Assembly: GCA_026225945.1 (NCBI GenBank)
Contig: JAMJFZ010004061.1
Coordinates: forward strand, 22,861,501-22,925,500
Length of the DNA: 64,000 nt
Origin: Cricetomys ansorgei
Lineage: Eukaryota; Chordata; Mammalia; Rodentia; Nesomyidae
Reading direction: 5' to 3'
The first letter of the stretch is position 1. Every line of letters begins with the position of its first letter. This document shows, in pieces, positions 45,755 through 56,990 of the stretch. Made by a program: the position numbers and the translations under genes. Below the pieces are notes generated by a model that saw nothing but the letters and a program-made list of their open reading frames with translations, was not told where the DNA came from and searched no databases.

Positions 45755-46130
45755 CTTCTTGGAAAATTTTATACATGTGCAGGATGTATCTTGGTCATTC
45801 TCCCACCCACCCGCTCTTATCTCCTTCTACCCTCATCAGTACCCCTTCTCCCTTTCTTTGTCCCTTCCCACGATTCATGACTTTTGCTTTGTTCCAACCC
45901 ATTTACTTTAACTAGGACCATGCATGGGGCCATTATATTAGGGCTATCCACTGGAGTCTGACGTAGTCATCAGTGAGTATACGATGGAAAGCAATGACAG
46001 ACTCTCCATTTCACCAGACCTCATCAGGAATAGTTCAGCAAAGGGGACTATGGTCCCACTGAGTGCCTCCTTCCATTCTTATGGGAAAGTCAATTTAAAA
46101 TAGTAAAAGATTAAGTATATATTTTATTTA
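45755..46130 (-). mobile_element. LINE-1 3' end, antisense
   Basis: 'aaattttatacatgtgcagg' and 'atgtatcttggtcattctcc' followed by a CT-rich block, then 'tagggctatccactggagtc' and 'gactctccatttcaccagac'. This is the reverse complement of a rodent L1 3'UTR. Truncated. Confidence 0.7.
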
Positions 46131-46159
46131 AAAACATAGTAACAAGACAATTTTTTTTT

Positions 46160-46520
46160 CCTTTTAGGATCTGCATTCATGTTCTATTTCTGTGAAGAGA
46201 CGCCATGACCAAGGCAATTCTTATAATAGAAAGCATTTAATTTGGGGCTGGCTTACAGTTTCAGAAGAGGTTTAGTCTACAATCATCATGGCGGGAAGCA
46301 TGGCAGCAGTGCTGGAGCAATAACTGAGAGATACATCCTGATCCATATGCAAAGACAGGGACTCTGGATGTGGTGATGGCTTTTGAAACTTCAAAGTCCA
46401 CCCCTTTACTGACTACTTCCTCCAATAAGGCCACACCTCCTAATCCTTCTAATCCTTCCAAACAGTTCCATTCCCTTGGATTCAGCATTCAACTGTTCAT
46501 ACATAAAACCACCATAGGAT
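46160..46520 (-). mobile_element. MaLR LTR
   Basis: 'ttctatttctgtgaagagac' and 'gccatgaccaaggcaattc' open it, then 'atttaatttggggctggctt', 'atcatcatggcgggaagcat', 'actacttcctccaataaggc' and 'cacacctcctaatccttct'. Nearly complete, solitary, antisense. Frames at 46261-46573 on both strands lie inside it. Confidence 0.85.
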
Positions 46521-48299
46521 CTTTAAAAATTATTTATAATTTATTAGGTAATTTTTCTTTCTATATTCCATAAGATTTGTCTAAGAACGGGACTTTAAAA
46601 AGTTCATAAATCAGCTATCAAGCTTTCAACTTCATTGCCCTTCTTCTGAAAGTATATCATGAGGGGGGGCATGTCTAAACAGGAAATTACATGCAGAAGA
46701 GAACATTTTTAAATCACTCTGATTTATTTTTCTTACGGTTTTTAATCTACAGCGAGCTTCTGAAATACCACCAGCAGCACATAGGAAGAAACACATTCTT
46801 GTAGGGTGGAAGTGTTAATTAATGTGCATGCCACAGAGAGAACAAGGAAAAGGTTAGAGCGACGCTTCTGCTAATAGCATTTCTAAAAATAGAGGCTTTC
46901 TGAAACAATGCTTTTTCATGTTAGTTAATGTTCTCAAAGCCCTAGGATTAGTGCTAAGATACAACAACGAGTTAAAATAGAATCACCTGTGGCACAGAGA
47001 TTATTTACAGATTCCTCACAGTTATACAGATTCATTATTTAATGAATTCTATCATTCATATCTTACCAAAATTTACTTCTCAGGTGGTGTGTATGTGTGT
47101 GCTTGCGGTGGGGCTCTGGAAGATCTTTCTTTAACACTATTTCTTGTATAGTCTATCTGGAGTCACCTGGAGAAGCAGGTTTTCACCTGATGTTATGACC
47201 ACAGAAAGTTATCAGCACAGCAGGCAGTCTACAATTCCTTTTAATGTTCTTCTCTCCAGAGCCATACTAGCTCTCTCTTAGGTTCTTTAAGTATGTGGTG
47301 CTTTCACACCTTACAGTTGTGCAAGCTTCTCTAGAATATTCTCCCATGTTCTAACAGTTAAGCACCAGCAAGTCCTTTCTAGAACATCTTGACTGAACCA
47401 AGTAGACCAATCTTTTCAGTTTTCCTCTCAGTACCCACTTCCTTCTTGGTTTGGCTCTCACTTGCGAGGCTACAAATGCAGACACTCAGTTTCCCATTTT
47501 TTCCCAAACGTGGGGGAGCCTTGTGAGCCTCTGAGGTACGAGAGGCAAGGTGTACAGAAGTCACGGCCCTTCCCACAGAAAGAAAAAGGTTTCCCTCCCT
47601 CCCCACTTTGGCCATTTCTCTTATTCCAAACTAACTTCACAACTACTGTTGCTGTACTCTAATAGCTGTGCTGACATAGGCAAAATGGCCACAGGAAATA
47701 AGAAAGATCACATATTTACATACCCGACCACCCCAACCTTAAACTGCCTATCAGAATGGTTTGACTTCTTTAAGCATCACTAACTGCCTCAAGAACTGTT
47801 AAATGGAAGCAATCCATTGTGGTTCTCAGTACAGTTCTATGCTCAGGGACACTCAGTATAGTGTCCCTCAGGATACTTAATCACTCAGGTTTGGTGTAAC
47901 TAACTACCATGCTGTATGTGAACTTCATCTAAATGAATGTGCATTTCCTGTCTCATATCATGGAACACAACATAGAGTACAAATCTGTTGGACAAACAAA
48001 TGAACTAATAAACAAATACAGAACTATAGAAGAAATTATGCCAAAACACTCTGATGTTTTCATATACCTGCACTGAAGAAAAGCATTGCCCAAGCTGTAC
48101 TTTGCCTTGTCCTAAATTTTCTTATACTTACCTGGGACAGTGGGACAATGAAATCACAAGGTAACTGCTCTAAATTATCCCTAGAACAAATTTCTTAGAA
48201 TTTACCAAGTAGGAATGAAATAAAGGCAAAAAAAGTGTTGCTGAGAAAGCTTTCAGAATTAAATTTCAGAGTCCAAACCAAAGCCACTAGGATGAAGTT
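46521..48299. other. 1.8 kb of single-copy-looking sequence, possible regulatory block
   Basis: No repeat or gene was named. About 46690-47060 has balanced composition and includes a perfect MEF2-type motif (ctaaaaatag, 46883-46892). About 47380-47660 carries overlapping 78-codon antisense and 66/77-codon sense frames and several CpGs, without domains. Confidence 0.35.
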
Positions 48300-48430
48300 C
48301 ACACATTCATTCATCTCTTCCTTCACACATTTAGAACTTCCGATGTGTCTTGTATTATGTACTAGATGCCAGCAACTCACTGAGATTCAAACAGATGTGT
48401 TCATCACTCCCATACAATTTACAGTGCAGG
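48300..48430 (-). mobile_element. possible MIR/L2-type remnant
   Basis: 'cattcattcatctcttcctt' followed by 'ttgtattatgtactagatgc' and 'cactcccatacaatttacag' resembles the generic 3' area of antisense L2/MIR copies. Weak. Confidence 0.33.
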
Positions 48431-48972
48431 AAGAGCAAGCTGTCACACATTTCTGGTCTCTTCCTGTGAAATCCACCAAACATCTATGCTTGCTATAATC
48501 CATACCTAAATATCATTATGTAGTTTTGCTGCCTTTTTATGTAGAGCTGAAAACTTACACATATGACAGGATGATGATCCTGGAGAAAATCCTTAAAGAT
48601 TGTCAAAGCCATTGACTTTCAAATTTTTGTGTTGCTGTCATTTCTCAAATTTGTGTAGTCAGTATAGGAAAAAATTTTGGCAAACCCCACAGTGATCCTC
48701 AAGGCATCTCTGTAGAGTCCTGAGATTCAAGAGAGCATAGGAAGATATAAATACTTCTGTCATTTTAAAGAGACTGCTTTGTAATGTCCAGAACTCTAAG
48801 AAGATGAAGCTAATACTCTTATCTGGTTAACAGAGCTGGAAATATATCTTATAGCCCTTATTCATCTCAGGACCTTCTTCTCCGTTCATTAATCATCTTA
48901 ACTTACTCAAACTGGACATACAATTGCAAAAAAGATCAAGAGCCTACTATGGATATGAAAACATAAAGAGTC
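48431..48972. other. unassigned sequence
   Basis: Nothing recognised. Confidence 0.4.
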
Positions 48973-49185
48973 TGGGGCTGGAAAGATGGTGCTGTGGTCA
49001 AGAGGACTTTCTGCTCTTTTAGATGACCACAGTTTGGTTCCTAGCACCCATGTTGGGTGACTCACAACCTCCTGGAATCCTTGCTCTTGGGTTCTTTTCT
49101 AGCCTCCACAGGCAACTACAGTCACTTGCCACTGCCCAGACACAATTATTCATAGATATAAAACTATTTAAAAAATAAGAATCTA
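48973..49185 (+). mobile_element. B3 (B2-class) SINE
   Basis: 'ggggctggaaagatggtgct' is a clear B-element head. 'ggttcctagcacccatgttg' and 'gtgactcacaacctcctgga' follow, then 'ttctagcctccacaggcaac' and an A-rich end. Moderately diverged. Confidence 0.75.
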
Positions 49186-50467
49186 TGGGATGTATTTCTA
49201 TCTCATGGGGAATAAATGGAGTAGAATGCTGGAAAATTAATTTGCTTTGGAACATTCAGGATATGTGGTCATCTTTTCAGACAAGTCTATTTACTTGTGA
49301 GACAGAGGGGTCATTTAGGCTACTGGCTATACTACCCAGGAACAGTGGCTGATCAGTGCTCTCAGGGCAACAGAGAACTCTGACTAAAATAATGGCATTG
49401 TTTTTCATTTCCCTGGGCTCCTAGAAGTTCTTCTTTGCCTACCCCTCCCTGTGATACCACTTCACACACACTTCCTTGCAATATGTTCTCATACTGTTGT
49501 ATAGAAGCCGAAAGGGTACTCTAAATGGATCTGCACCCCACAGAGAACTTACTTAGATGAAATTCAAATCTGTTTCTCAGGTATTTGGGGTGCCATTATA
49601 AGAAATCATACAGTCATTACGCTTCAAATTTGACAGCTCTTTCACAGCATGAAAAGGCAGAAATTAGGCCCAAATGAATTTATTGAAATGCCAGGTTTCA
49701 TTTACTAACCAGGGAGTTAGCAAAGACAGAGAGAGAGGACAGCGGATGGTGGCTAGGCCTATACTACCGTTATTTCATGAATCCCTAACTATTGAGTCTC
49801 CTGTTCAAATATTTCTATTTCAAACAATAAACCCATTAAAGAGAACTTTCACCCTTCCAGTTTTCCAACGAACTGCATTTAACTCACTTAGCAATATCAT
49901 TTAAAAATAAAATAGAAACCTTTGCTATGAGCCATTAAAGAAATATATTAGATGGAAAAGGATTCAATTAGACAATACTTACCCCAATTTTGAAATTTCC
50001 ACCCAACTTTTTTCTAGACGGGAACTGAGCCTTCTGAGGCATTAATCTTAATTACAGAACATATTCACATGGGCACGCTGTCTGAGTGGTAACTGTCCCA
50101 TTATATATGAAGGATCTTGAAGCTTTGCACTAGACCTTCCAAGGAATAGTGATCCCGATGGAATCTATTGACTTAGACAAGATCAGTTTCTTCCATCTGT
50201 CCTGCCAGCTTTGGTGATCCTAGACTGGAATCTAATGTTAATAGCATATATCTCAACATGTGGAAGACTGGATTTTGCCATTCTTCTATCTAATACGTTA
50301 GTGCTGTTTTTAAACAGAGTTCATAACAGGTGATGTCTAGATTGTAGATGTGTATGACTCATTTTTAATTAAGTTCATTGCCAGCATTTAGAATTTAGAA
50401 GAATTTATGCAAAGATGTCAAATTCTGGGTCAATATTTTAATTACTAAATTTTTTATGTAGATAAGT
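49186..50467. other. 1.3 kb unassigned sequence
   Basis: No gene or nameable repeat. The 76-codon frame at 49674-49904 has no domain. Confidence 0.4.
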
Positions 50468-50655
50468 GTTCTGCTTGCATGTATCTATATGCCCCGCGTG
50501 TGCCTTGTAACCACAGAGTACAGAAGAGGGTGCCATATGCCTTGGAACTAGAGTTAAGGACAGTTGTAAGCTACCATGTGTGTATTGGTCTAAAAGACCT
50601 GGGTCTTTTAGAAGAGCAGCAAGTGTCCTCAACTACTGAGCCATCTCTCTTGCCT
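50468..50655 (-). mobile_element. B3 SINE
   Basis: Reverse B3 cues: 'acagagtacagaagagggtg', 'tagagttaaggacagttgta', 'ttttagaagagcagcaagtg' and 'actgagccatctctcttgcc'. The middle contains a short duplicated 'aaaagacctgggtctttta' inverted pair, probably by chance. Confidence 0.77.
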
Positions 50656-51423
50656 TTGCCATAGGACACTTTGGTTCAGAAGATATTTAGCATCCTTTCG
50701 TCACGCTTTTGTGATATTCAATCATCTTAGAGGAATTCCTTCCCTGAATGACAGGCAGACACAATGAGGCTGTTGTGCCACCTTTGTGTGGCAGCATATG
50801 CTATAAACTTTTCATTTCTCCATCCCAACTCAGCTGAATATTCTTCAACTGAACAATGTTGAGATGGGAAATTCAGATCAGGGCTTACACCTGGCAATTA
50901 TGAAGTAGTTCTAGTAAGACCTCAGACCCCTCTATCCTGCCACTTTACAGCACCCCTTTAGCTTCCCTATTATCTAAGCCTGGTTCTCTACCCTTCTTTG
51001 ATATTTAGTAGTTATTTTATATCATCCTGAGCAATTTCTTTCCACTTTAAGTTTGATCATAATGGATTTTCTGCATCCAAGAAATAGATGCCAATTTTTT
51101 TTTACATAAGTGTCTGTCTTCTTAAGGATTCTGCTTCCTCCATGATGCCTGTTCTCTGGGAACCTAAGCTTGCATATGGCTCATCATGGCTTTCCAAGCC
51201 ATGCCCGCTGTAAAGCCATGATCATTGAATGTAATCAACATGGCTCTTTATCACCATATTGTCATAAATCTGATGATGTAGCCATATAATCTGCATTTTA
51301 ATAAGAATTTAAATTAATTCTGACACAGATAGACCCTAAATGAAGAAGCTACAGCCCATGAATTTCCAGCATTTGCTCCTACTCTGCTGTCTTCTTGTCT
51401 CAGCATTTCTTTCAATTTTTTAA
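50656..51423. other. unassigned sequence
   Basis: Nothing recognised. Confidence 0.4.
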
Positions 51424-51583
51424 AAAGTATATTTAGTCATTCATTATATGGATGGATGGGTGGCATCCCACGGCATATATAGACTCAGTTCTCTCCTTTC
51501 ACTATGTGGGTTTCAAGAATTGAACTCAGGTCATCAGCTGTGGTAGCAAATTCCTTAATGCACTGAGCCACCTTGCCGACCCT
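51424..51583 (-). mobile_element. tRNA-derived SINE (B2/B3 class variant)
   Basis: 'gggtttcaagaattgaactc' and 'aggtcatcagctgtggtagc' with 'cactgagccaccttgccgac' are the reverse complement of the same SINE variant found at 31985-32145. Confidence 0.72.
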
Positions 51584-52330
51584 TGTCTCAGTCATTCTTA
51601 GTTTATGTTTCTAAGAGACAAAAGCACTTTGGTTCCAGCTTTCCTTACAAGCCCAGCCCAACATTTTCAACCCAACATAGTCAGGTCATACATTGAGGCC
51701 CAGTAGGCTAAGAGACAGAACAAGGACACAGAGCTCATATCAGACTGCTCCTGTGGAAGGTCTGAGGTACAGCTTTACTCAGCAGACTGAAGGGGATACA
51801 GTACACTTGGGGCTATAAGACCTAGAAGAGAGCAGGCTCCTGACCACGCTCCCTGTAATCATTTCTCCACCCACCTTCCATTCAGAAAGCCTCTCTGACT
51901 TGCTGTATTCTTTGAAAATAAGATCCAAGATATAATGAAATGTTTTAAATTAATGAGTCTGCTATCTAGGAGGTACAGACCGCTAATGAATAACTGGTAG
52001 GCAGATTACTTAAACATCCGTATTCTCTTGTTAATCACTTTAATTACCTCCTCCTGAATCTTCTATGCAGCAAAAACTTAAAAGAACTTTTTCCTCTCTA
52101 GAGAGTGACAAAGCTTTCAGATGTAGCTATAAACTTCTTTATAGAATCACTGGTTCTTGGGGCCGAAGAATAAGCCCTCAAGAAATCCATATAGCTAAAA
52201 GTATCTAAATCTACAAAGACTATAAGTAAAAAGGAAATGTTTTCATTTAGAAATACATTTTAGAAACTACTATAGGAAGTTACATAAGCATAAGAGTTCA
52301 GTTCTTATTTCTGAACAAATTAAATTGATT
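51584..52330. other. unassigned; TAAT-rich stretch at 51940-52060
   Basis: A weak antisense MIR-like motif lies near 51690-51760 (gaggcccagtaggctaagag). From 51940 to 52060 several TAAT/ATTA homeodomain-type cores occur close together in otherwise non-repetitive sequence, which may be regulatory or chance in AT-rich DNA. Confidence 0.33.
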
Positions 52331-52686
52331 GTATTAATTACTTTTTGTTGCTGGGATGAAATCCCCTGAACAAAAGCAACTTATAGAAGAAAGTCTCCAT
52401 CTTGGCTTACACTTTTAGAGGGTTAGAGTTCATTATGGGTCGGGTTGGCATGGCAGCAGTTAGCGAAAGCTGAAAGATGGATGATGGCACACAAGGAAAC
52501 AGAGAGTGAAGTGGAAATGGGGCAAGACTTTAAATCTCAAAGCCTGTCCCCAAGGATATCTGTCCTTTAATAAGGTTTCATGTCCTAAAAGTTCCATAAT
52601 CTTTCTAAATATCAGCACTATCCAGGGACAAAGTATTCAAATTTGTGACCCTATGGGAAGTGTTTCTCAATCAAACTACCACAGAA
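52331..52686 (-). mobile_element. MaLR LTR
   Basis: 'actttttgttgctgggatga' and 'cctgaacaaaagcaacttat' open it, then 'catcttggcttacactttta', 'gttggcatggcagcagttag' and 'gggaagtgtttctcaatcaa' near the end. More diverged than the copies at 40.6 and 46.2 kb. Confidence 0.68.
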
Positions 52687-53254
52687 GCTGTATATCCAGG
52701 TTACATCTAGGATCACAAAATAATTAGGAAATGCCCCTTGCCCTCTGATAACTCATATTCTGTGGTGGAAAAAAGATAGGGGGAAAGTGACTAATAATAT
52801 CCTATTTTAAATTATACATAAATCAATGAATGTAGGGCTATAAAAATGGAGGGGGAAAACAGTCACTGTGATTATGAAGTTGGAAACTTAATAAAATATA
52901 CTTGGTTGGGTCTGAGAGGACTAGCAACTTAAACAAGTCCAATAGTTGGCAAAGTCACAGGTGTGAACAAGAATGTAGACATAGAAAGAATTAGTAACAT
53001 CAAGATAAAATTGGAGTCAAAGTTGGAAATATTGGTTTGTGAAGAACCAACAAGTATCTTTCAAAAAGGGAAAAAAAATTAGTTTTTGGCCTGCTGACTG
53101 TTTTACAAAAATAACTTTGAGAGGAGTTTGGAGAAAGGGTTGTGGAAGGGAAAGCTAAGGATTGAGAGCACATATAAGAAACTGTCTTAGAAGAGAGCCT
53201 AGGCTGGGAGGACTGAGAAAAGAGATTCTTCAGAGGCAAGGAATATGGAATCTT
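52687..53254. other. unassigned sequence
   Basis: Nothing recognised. A 79-codon antisense frame (53000-53239) has no domain. Confidence 0.4.
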
Positions 53255-53480
53255 CTAGCAGTTTGGTGAGTTTTGGCATCAGATGAACCTAAATCTAAAT
53301 TGTGGCCTTGTCATTTCCTATCACACTCCAGAATGACTTTATATCTATGAGCTTCACATTTCTCAACTTTAAAATGGTGATTCAAATTAAGAGAAGCAAA
53401 TGAGTATTAATGTTTAGTGTATATTAAAGCTTGGCATATAGTCAATGATCAGCGTCACCTGGCATTATTTCTATCATATT
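53255..53480 (+). mobile_element. MIR SINE
   Basis: 'ttttggcatcagatgaacct' and 'gtggccttgtcatttcctat' precede 'atgagcttcacatttctcaa' and 'ctttaaaatggtgattcaaa'. 'aagcttggcatatagtcaat' lies near the end. All are in MIR order. Confidence 0.65.
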
Positions 53481-53577
53481 CTTTAGTGGTGTTATAATGG
53501 ATAATTGCTGGAGAGAGGGGAATCAGAAATATCTATGCAATGTGAATGTCTGGTAATGGATGCTGCCATTCACAAAA

Positions 53578-53778
53578 TAAGGTAATAACTATAATAGCAA
53601 GCACTTATTGAGTTTCCCATATGCCAAGAAATGTTCTTCAGGGTTCATACACAGTCATATTATAGGAATTCCAAATAGTATTATCAGTTTACATAGGTAA
53701 AAACAAGGTATGTAGAGTCATATAGCTTGTGTTACACAAGTAAGATGTACAAAAATGTGAGTAATTTGATCTAGGAGC
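53578..53778 (-). mobile_element. MIR SINE
   Basis: The plus strand reads as reverse MIR: 'aagcacttattgagtttccc', 'atatgccaagaaatgttctt', 'ttatcagtttacataggtaa' and 'ttgatctaggagcctgcatt'. It faces the sense MIR about 100 bp upstream, 3' end toward 3' end. Confidence 0.65.
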
Positions 53779-53797
53779 CTGCATTACATCGTCAAGT

Positions 53798-53824
53798 AAA
53801 AAAAAAAAAAGAAGAAGAAGAAGT
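53798..53824. repeat. A12 + (GAA)n tract
   Basis: An A run of about 12 nt followed by four to five GAA units. Confidence 0.9.
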
Positions 53825-55640
53825 TGTGGAGTGCTATAAAGGGGCCTGGGTGAGGGGAGAAAGGAATCATTAGCTAGTTTGAGTCAAACAGGAGGAAAAC
53901 ATTTACATGCAGTCATGTGGCAGTAAAGTTGGAAGCATAGGTTTGTTCGTAAATCATTTTCATACTCCAAAGAAGGACCAAGAAACAGAATCTGAGACAG
54001 CAAAGCGTGAAGAGCTTCTGCAAAAAAGATTAATCAGAAACGCAGAGGCATCTCAAAATGATTGAGCAAGGCAGTGAGGAAAAAAATGACTAGCTTGGCT
54101 TCCCTGCTACTTCTTGGGAAGCAATCCATGTATGAAGGGGAGAGGCGTGTGTATTATTCCCTTCTGACATTTACATCCTCAGAGTCAGCCATGACATGCA
54201 TGGTCGCAGCCCTGGGATCACTTCTTTGTGTAGCATTGTCTCTGTGGGAGTTAAAAAAGGCTTTTCCTGTTGGAGATGTCACTGTGGGTATTTTAGTAGA
54301 CAGAGAAAGGAAGAGTATAGAAACTTTCCTCCTAAGGGATTCACCAGGGACTTCTGGAAAGTCTGCAGCTAGTATTTCTAACCTGGTTCTGAACAAGTTC
54401 ACTCGGCAGTCACTTCTGTAAGGAGCATCTGGAGTCAAGGAATTGCTCCTGGATGAACTCAGCACCCCTAAGTCTTACCTGACAGCACTCACCGAGGGCT
54501 TGAAGAAGCTGGGGTCTCAAGTATGAGTCAAAGAAATTGACTTAAGAATGTTTCTCTACCTTAAATGTGGCTGTTTATTCCTTTAATGCATTTAAAGCAT
54601 TTCCATCAATCTTTAGGAACTGAAACTATTTTCTGTGTATGGAACATCTACTTACACAGCAGACATCTGGATTATCTGCATGGTTCATGACTTACCCTTT
54701 CTAAAACTGCACATCTACTCATACCCATGCCCCCATTCCCACACACACCTTTGGTATATAAGATTGTACAAAATGAACCCATCTCCGTGGTTCTATCTGG
54801 CCTAGGATTGACTCATGACTCCAGATCTATCAGTTAGACTTTTTCATCTGAGTTCTTGGAATCTCTGAGGGGTTTTTCTGATGTAACCCCGAAGCTAGGA
54901 GAAACCATTTTGGGGAGTCTCTTTTTAGAATAGAAAGATAGATGCAGATCCTCATACCAGTCTCTTCTAAAAACTACTTGTACTTCCTGCTTTAAATTCT
55001 GTGAAAAATACCTCTGTATTTTTCAAATAAATGACTTCTGTTTGGATGAAATTGGTTAGTATCCACACCTGTTTCTTGTAATCTAAATAGCCTTCAATAT
55101 GCAGTGAAGGAATTTATAAAAATGCAAATATTGCTGGAAATTTCACCCTTCAGAAGCCCATGATAAGACAGAGGTGAGCACTTCCAACTGTAATAAATAT
55201 TCAGGGAAAACTAATAACAATGGTGATAAACATAGCAGTCATCCTTTTTACTTCCCAAATGTGTCTGCTGGCTTATGGTGTTTAGCCAGGGAAGTGATTT
55301 GGCATTAAGGACTCTGTGTGTCAACAGTGAAGCTGAAACAGCAAACTCCCCAGACACAGTAAGAAAGCATTCTCTTCCCTGCACCTTGGAACTGCTATAG
55401 AGTAATATTTGAAATAAATGTTTTGATGAATTTTGGAAATGTTTTAATAAATATTTTCAATGGGATCATTATTGATTTTTGAAAGACTAATTATCACTAT
55501 CTTTTGATTTTGAACATAGGTTAGAAATCTCATCTTGTATGAACCAGCTTACAAGGAAAACAATACATATTCAAACTTTCTTGTGATTGCTAAAGTCAAA
55601 GACCAGAGCTGGCCTATAGTATGCAGGATTATTGAATATA
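53825..55640. other. 1.8 kb otherwise unassigned
   Basis: Apart from the open region at 54062-54534 I recognise nothing. It is AT-rich with no nameable repeat. Confidence 0.38.
54062..54534. other. unexplained open region on both strands
   Basis: On the plus strand one frame stays open from 54062 to a TAA at 54419-54421. The first ATG is at 54086; 54062 itself is TTG. The same frame then continues open for another 37 codons to 54534. On the minus strand a 103-codon frame covers 54154-54465. Neither product has a domain, signal or membrane pattern I recognise. The context lacks exon or promoter features. It may be a decayed retrocopy, a relic of an unnamed repeat, or chance. Confidence 0.25.
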
Positions 55641-55656
55641 AAGAATTCAAAGTATA
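55641..55656. repeat. 5' target-site duplication of B1
   Basis: aagaattcaaagtata is repeated at 55822-55837 as aggaattcaaaatata (14 of 16 identical), immediately flanking the B1 and its tail. Confidence 0.85.
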
Positions 55657-55821
55657 GCTGGGTGGTAGTGGTGTACACTTTCAATCCTAGCACTTGGGAG
55701 GCAGAGGCAGGCAGATTTCTGTGGGTTTGAGGCCAGCCTGATCTACAGAGTGAATTCCAGGACAGCCAGAGTTACAACAGAGAAACACTATCTTGAAAAA
55801 CAAACAAACAAACAAACGAAA
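55657..55821 (+). mobile_element. B1 SINE, full length
   Basis: It begins 'gctgggtggtagtggtgtac' and carries 'cctagcacttgggaggcaga', 'ggcaggcagatttctgtggg', 'gaggccagcctgatctacag' and 'ccaggacagccagagttaca'. It ends with a (CAAA)n tail at 55800-55818. The internal tandem duplication typical of muroid B1 is present. It is one of the least diverged SINE copies here and has clear target duplications. Confidence 0.95.
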
Positions 55822-55839
55822 AGGAATTCAAAATATAAG

Positions 55840-56145
55840 GTTGTAGAGACCATTCAATAAAGTGATTGCCTTTTAAGTGTGAGGACCTGAGTTTGTTCTC
55901 CAGAACCCATATAAAAATGCAGTTATGGTGAACTATTTGTTATCGTAAAGCTGAAGAAAGGCAGACAGGAGGATCCCAAGAGCTTGCTGGCAAACCATTC
56001 TAGTGTAATTGATGAGTTTCAGACCAACAAGTGATCCTGCTCAAAGGAAGTGGATTGTATTCCTGAGGATGGCACCTAAACCATCCGCTGACTTAGACAC
56101 ACACACACACACACATATGTACCCATAAACACATGCAAATAAATT
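55840..56145 (+). mobile_element. RSINE1-like SINE
   Basis: 'gtgtgaggacctgagtttgt' and 'tctccagaacccatataaaa' form the tRNA-like part. 'gacaggaggatcccaagagc' and 'cttgctggcaaaccattcta' follow, with a CA-rich tail (56098-56115) and an A-rich end. It begins directly after the B1 target duplication. Confidence 0.72.
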
Positions 56146-56369
56146 CAATATATAGAAACAAAAAACCTGTGCACTATGTATCTTCGAGACATTAAGGCTG
56201 CCTACATCCTATTATCATATTTACTTTTCATCTTCATTAATGCCAGACATAAGACTGTACCCTTTCAAGCCAATAATCTTTCCTGTTTTCAAGTGGTGTC
56301 TCTACTCATCTATCCTTTTCTTCTTCTCAGGGTTTTTTTCAACATCATATCAGAGGTTTTTGATTGTTG

Positions 56370-56453
56370 GTTGGTACTAGGATTTAAACTTAGGGCCTTA
56401 CATGTGCTAGGCAAACACTCTACTACTGATCTGTATTACAAGCCCAGATATTT
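56370..56453 (-). mobile_element. ID SINE
   Basis: 'ttggtactaggatttaaact', 'agggccttacatgtgctagg' and 'caaacactctactactgatc' are the reverse complement of an ID element from tail to head. Mild divergence. Confidence 0.78.
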
Positions 56454-56464
56454 TAATGCTAATA

Positions 56465-56990
56465 TTTTAAATGTATTCTGTGAGACATGTATACAACATA
56501 TTTCAGTTATATATACCATATTCTCTCTTCCAATTACTTATAAGGTTCCTCTCATATCTCCCTCCCAACTTTATGTCCCATGTATATATAAATATATAAC
56601 TCACTGAGTTACTCAGTAATTAGACTCACTAACTCTAATTAGTGCTGCCCACACATACACAAGTGTAGGCCATCCACAAGGGCATGGCCATCTCTTCAGG
56701 GACAAAGGCTCTGACTTTCCCTCCCCTAACAGGCCTAGACTCTCAGTAACAGCTCAACTAGCATTGAGGATTCACAATCAATTCCCTCATCTATGCTAAA
56801 TGTTGACTGGATTGATATTATACAGGCAACTAGAGTTGCTCTAAGTTCATGTCCGTAGAGGTCTTGTCATGTCCAAATGACATTGCTTCATCCCCATTGT
56901 CCCTGACCTCTACACTGTTGGAGCATCCATGACCATACTAAGCTCTCAACTTGACCTTTGACTAATCTTTTGATTCTGCATTCTCATCAC
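56465..56990 (-). mobile_element. LINE-1 3'UTR, antisense
   Basis: 'gacatgtatacaacatattt' is followed by a CT-rich stretch, 'atatctccctcccaacttta', 'taattagtgctgcccacac', 'atctatgctaaatgttgact', 'gttgctctaagttcatgtcc' and 'ttgtcatgtccaaatgaca'. This is the complement of the same L1 3'UTR type seen in sense at 11895-12445. The 143-codon plus frame (56176-56607) runs through the ID and this element and is not a gene. Confidence 0.8.

Noticed and set aside
54062..54421. Calling a protein-coding gene with a start at 54062
   Set aside because: Position 54062 is TTG, the first ATG is at 54086, and no domain, promoter or splice evidence supports a gene. It is kept only as an unexplained open region.
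56176..56607. 143-codon plus-strand open frame, the longest in the window
   Set aside because: It runs through an antisense ID element and the start of an antisense L1 3'UTR and encodes no recognisable domain.
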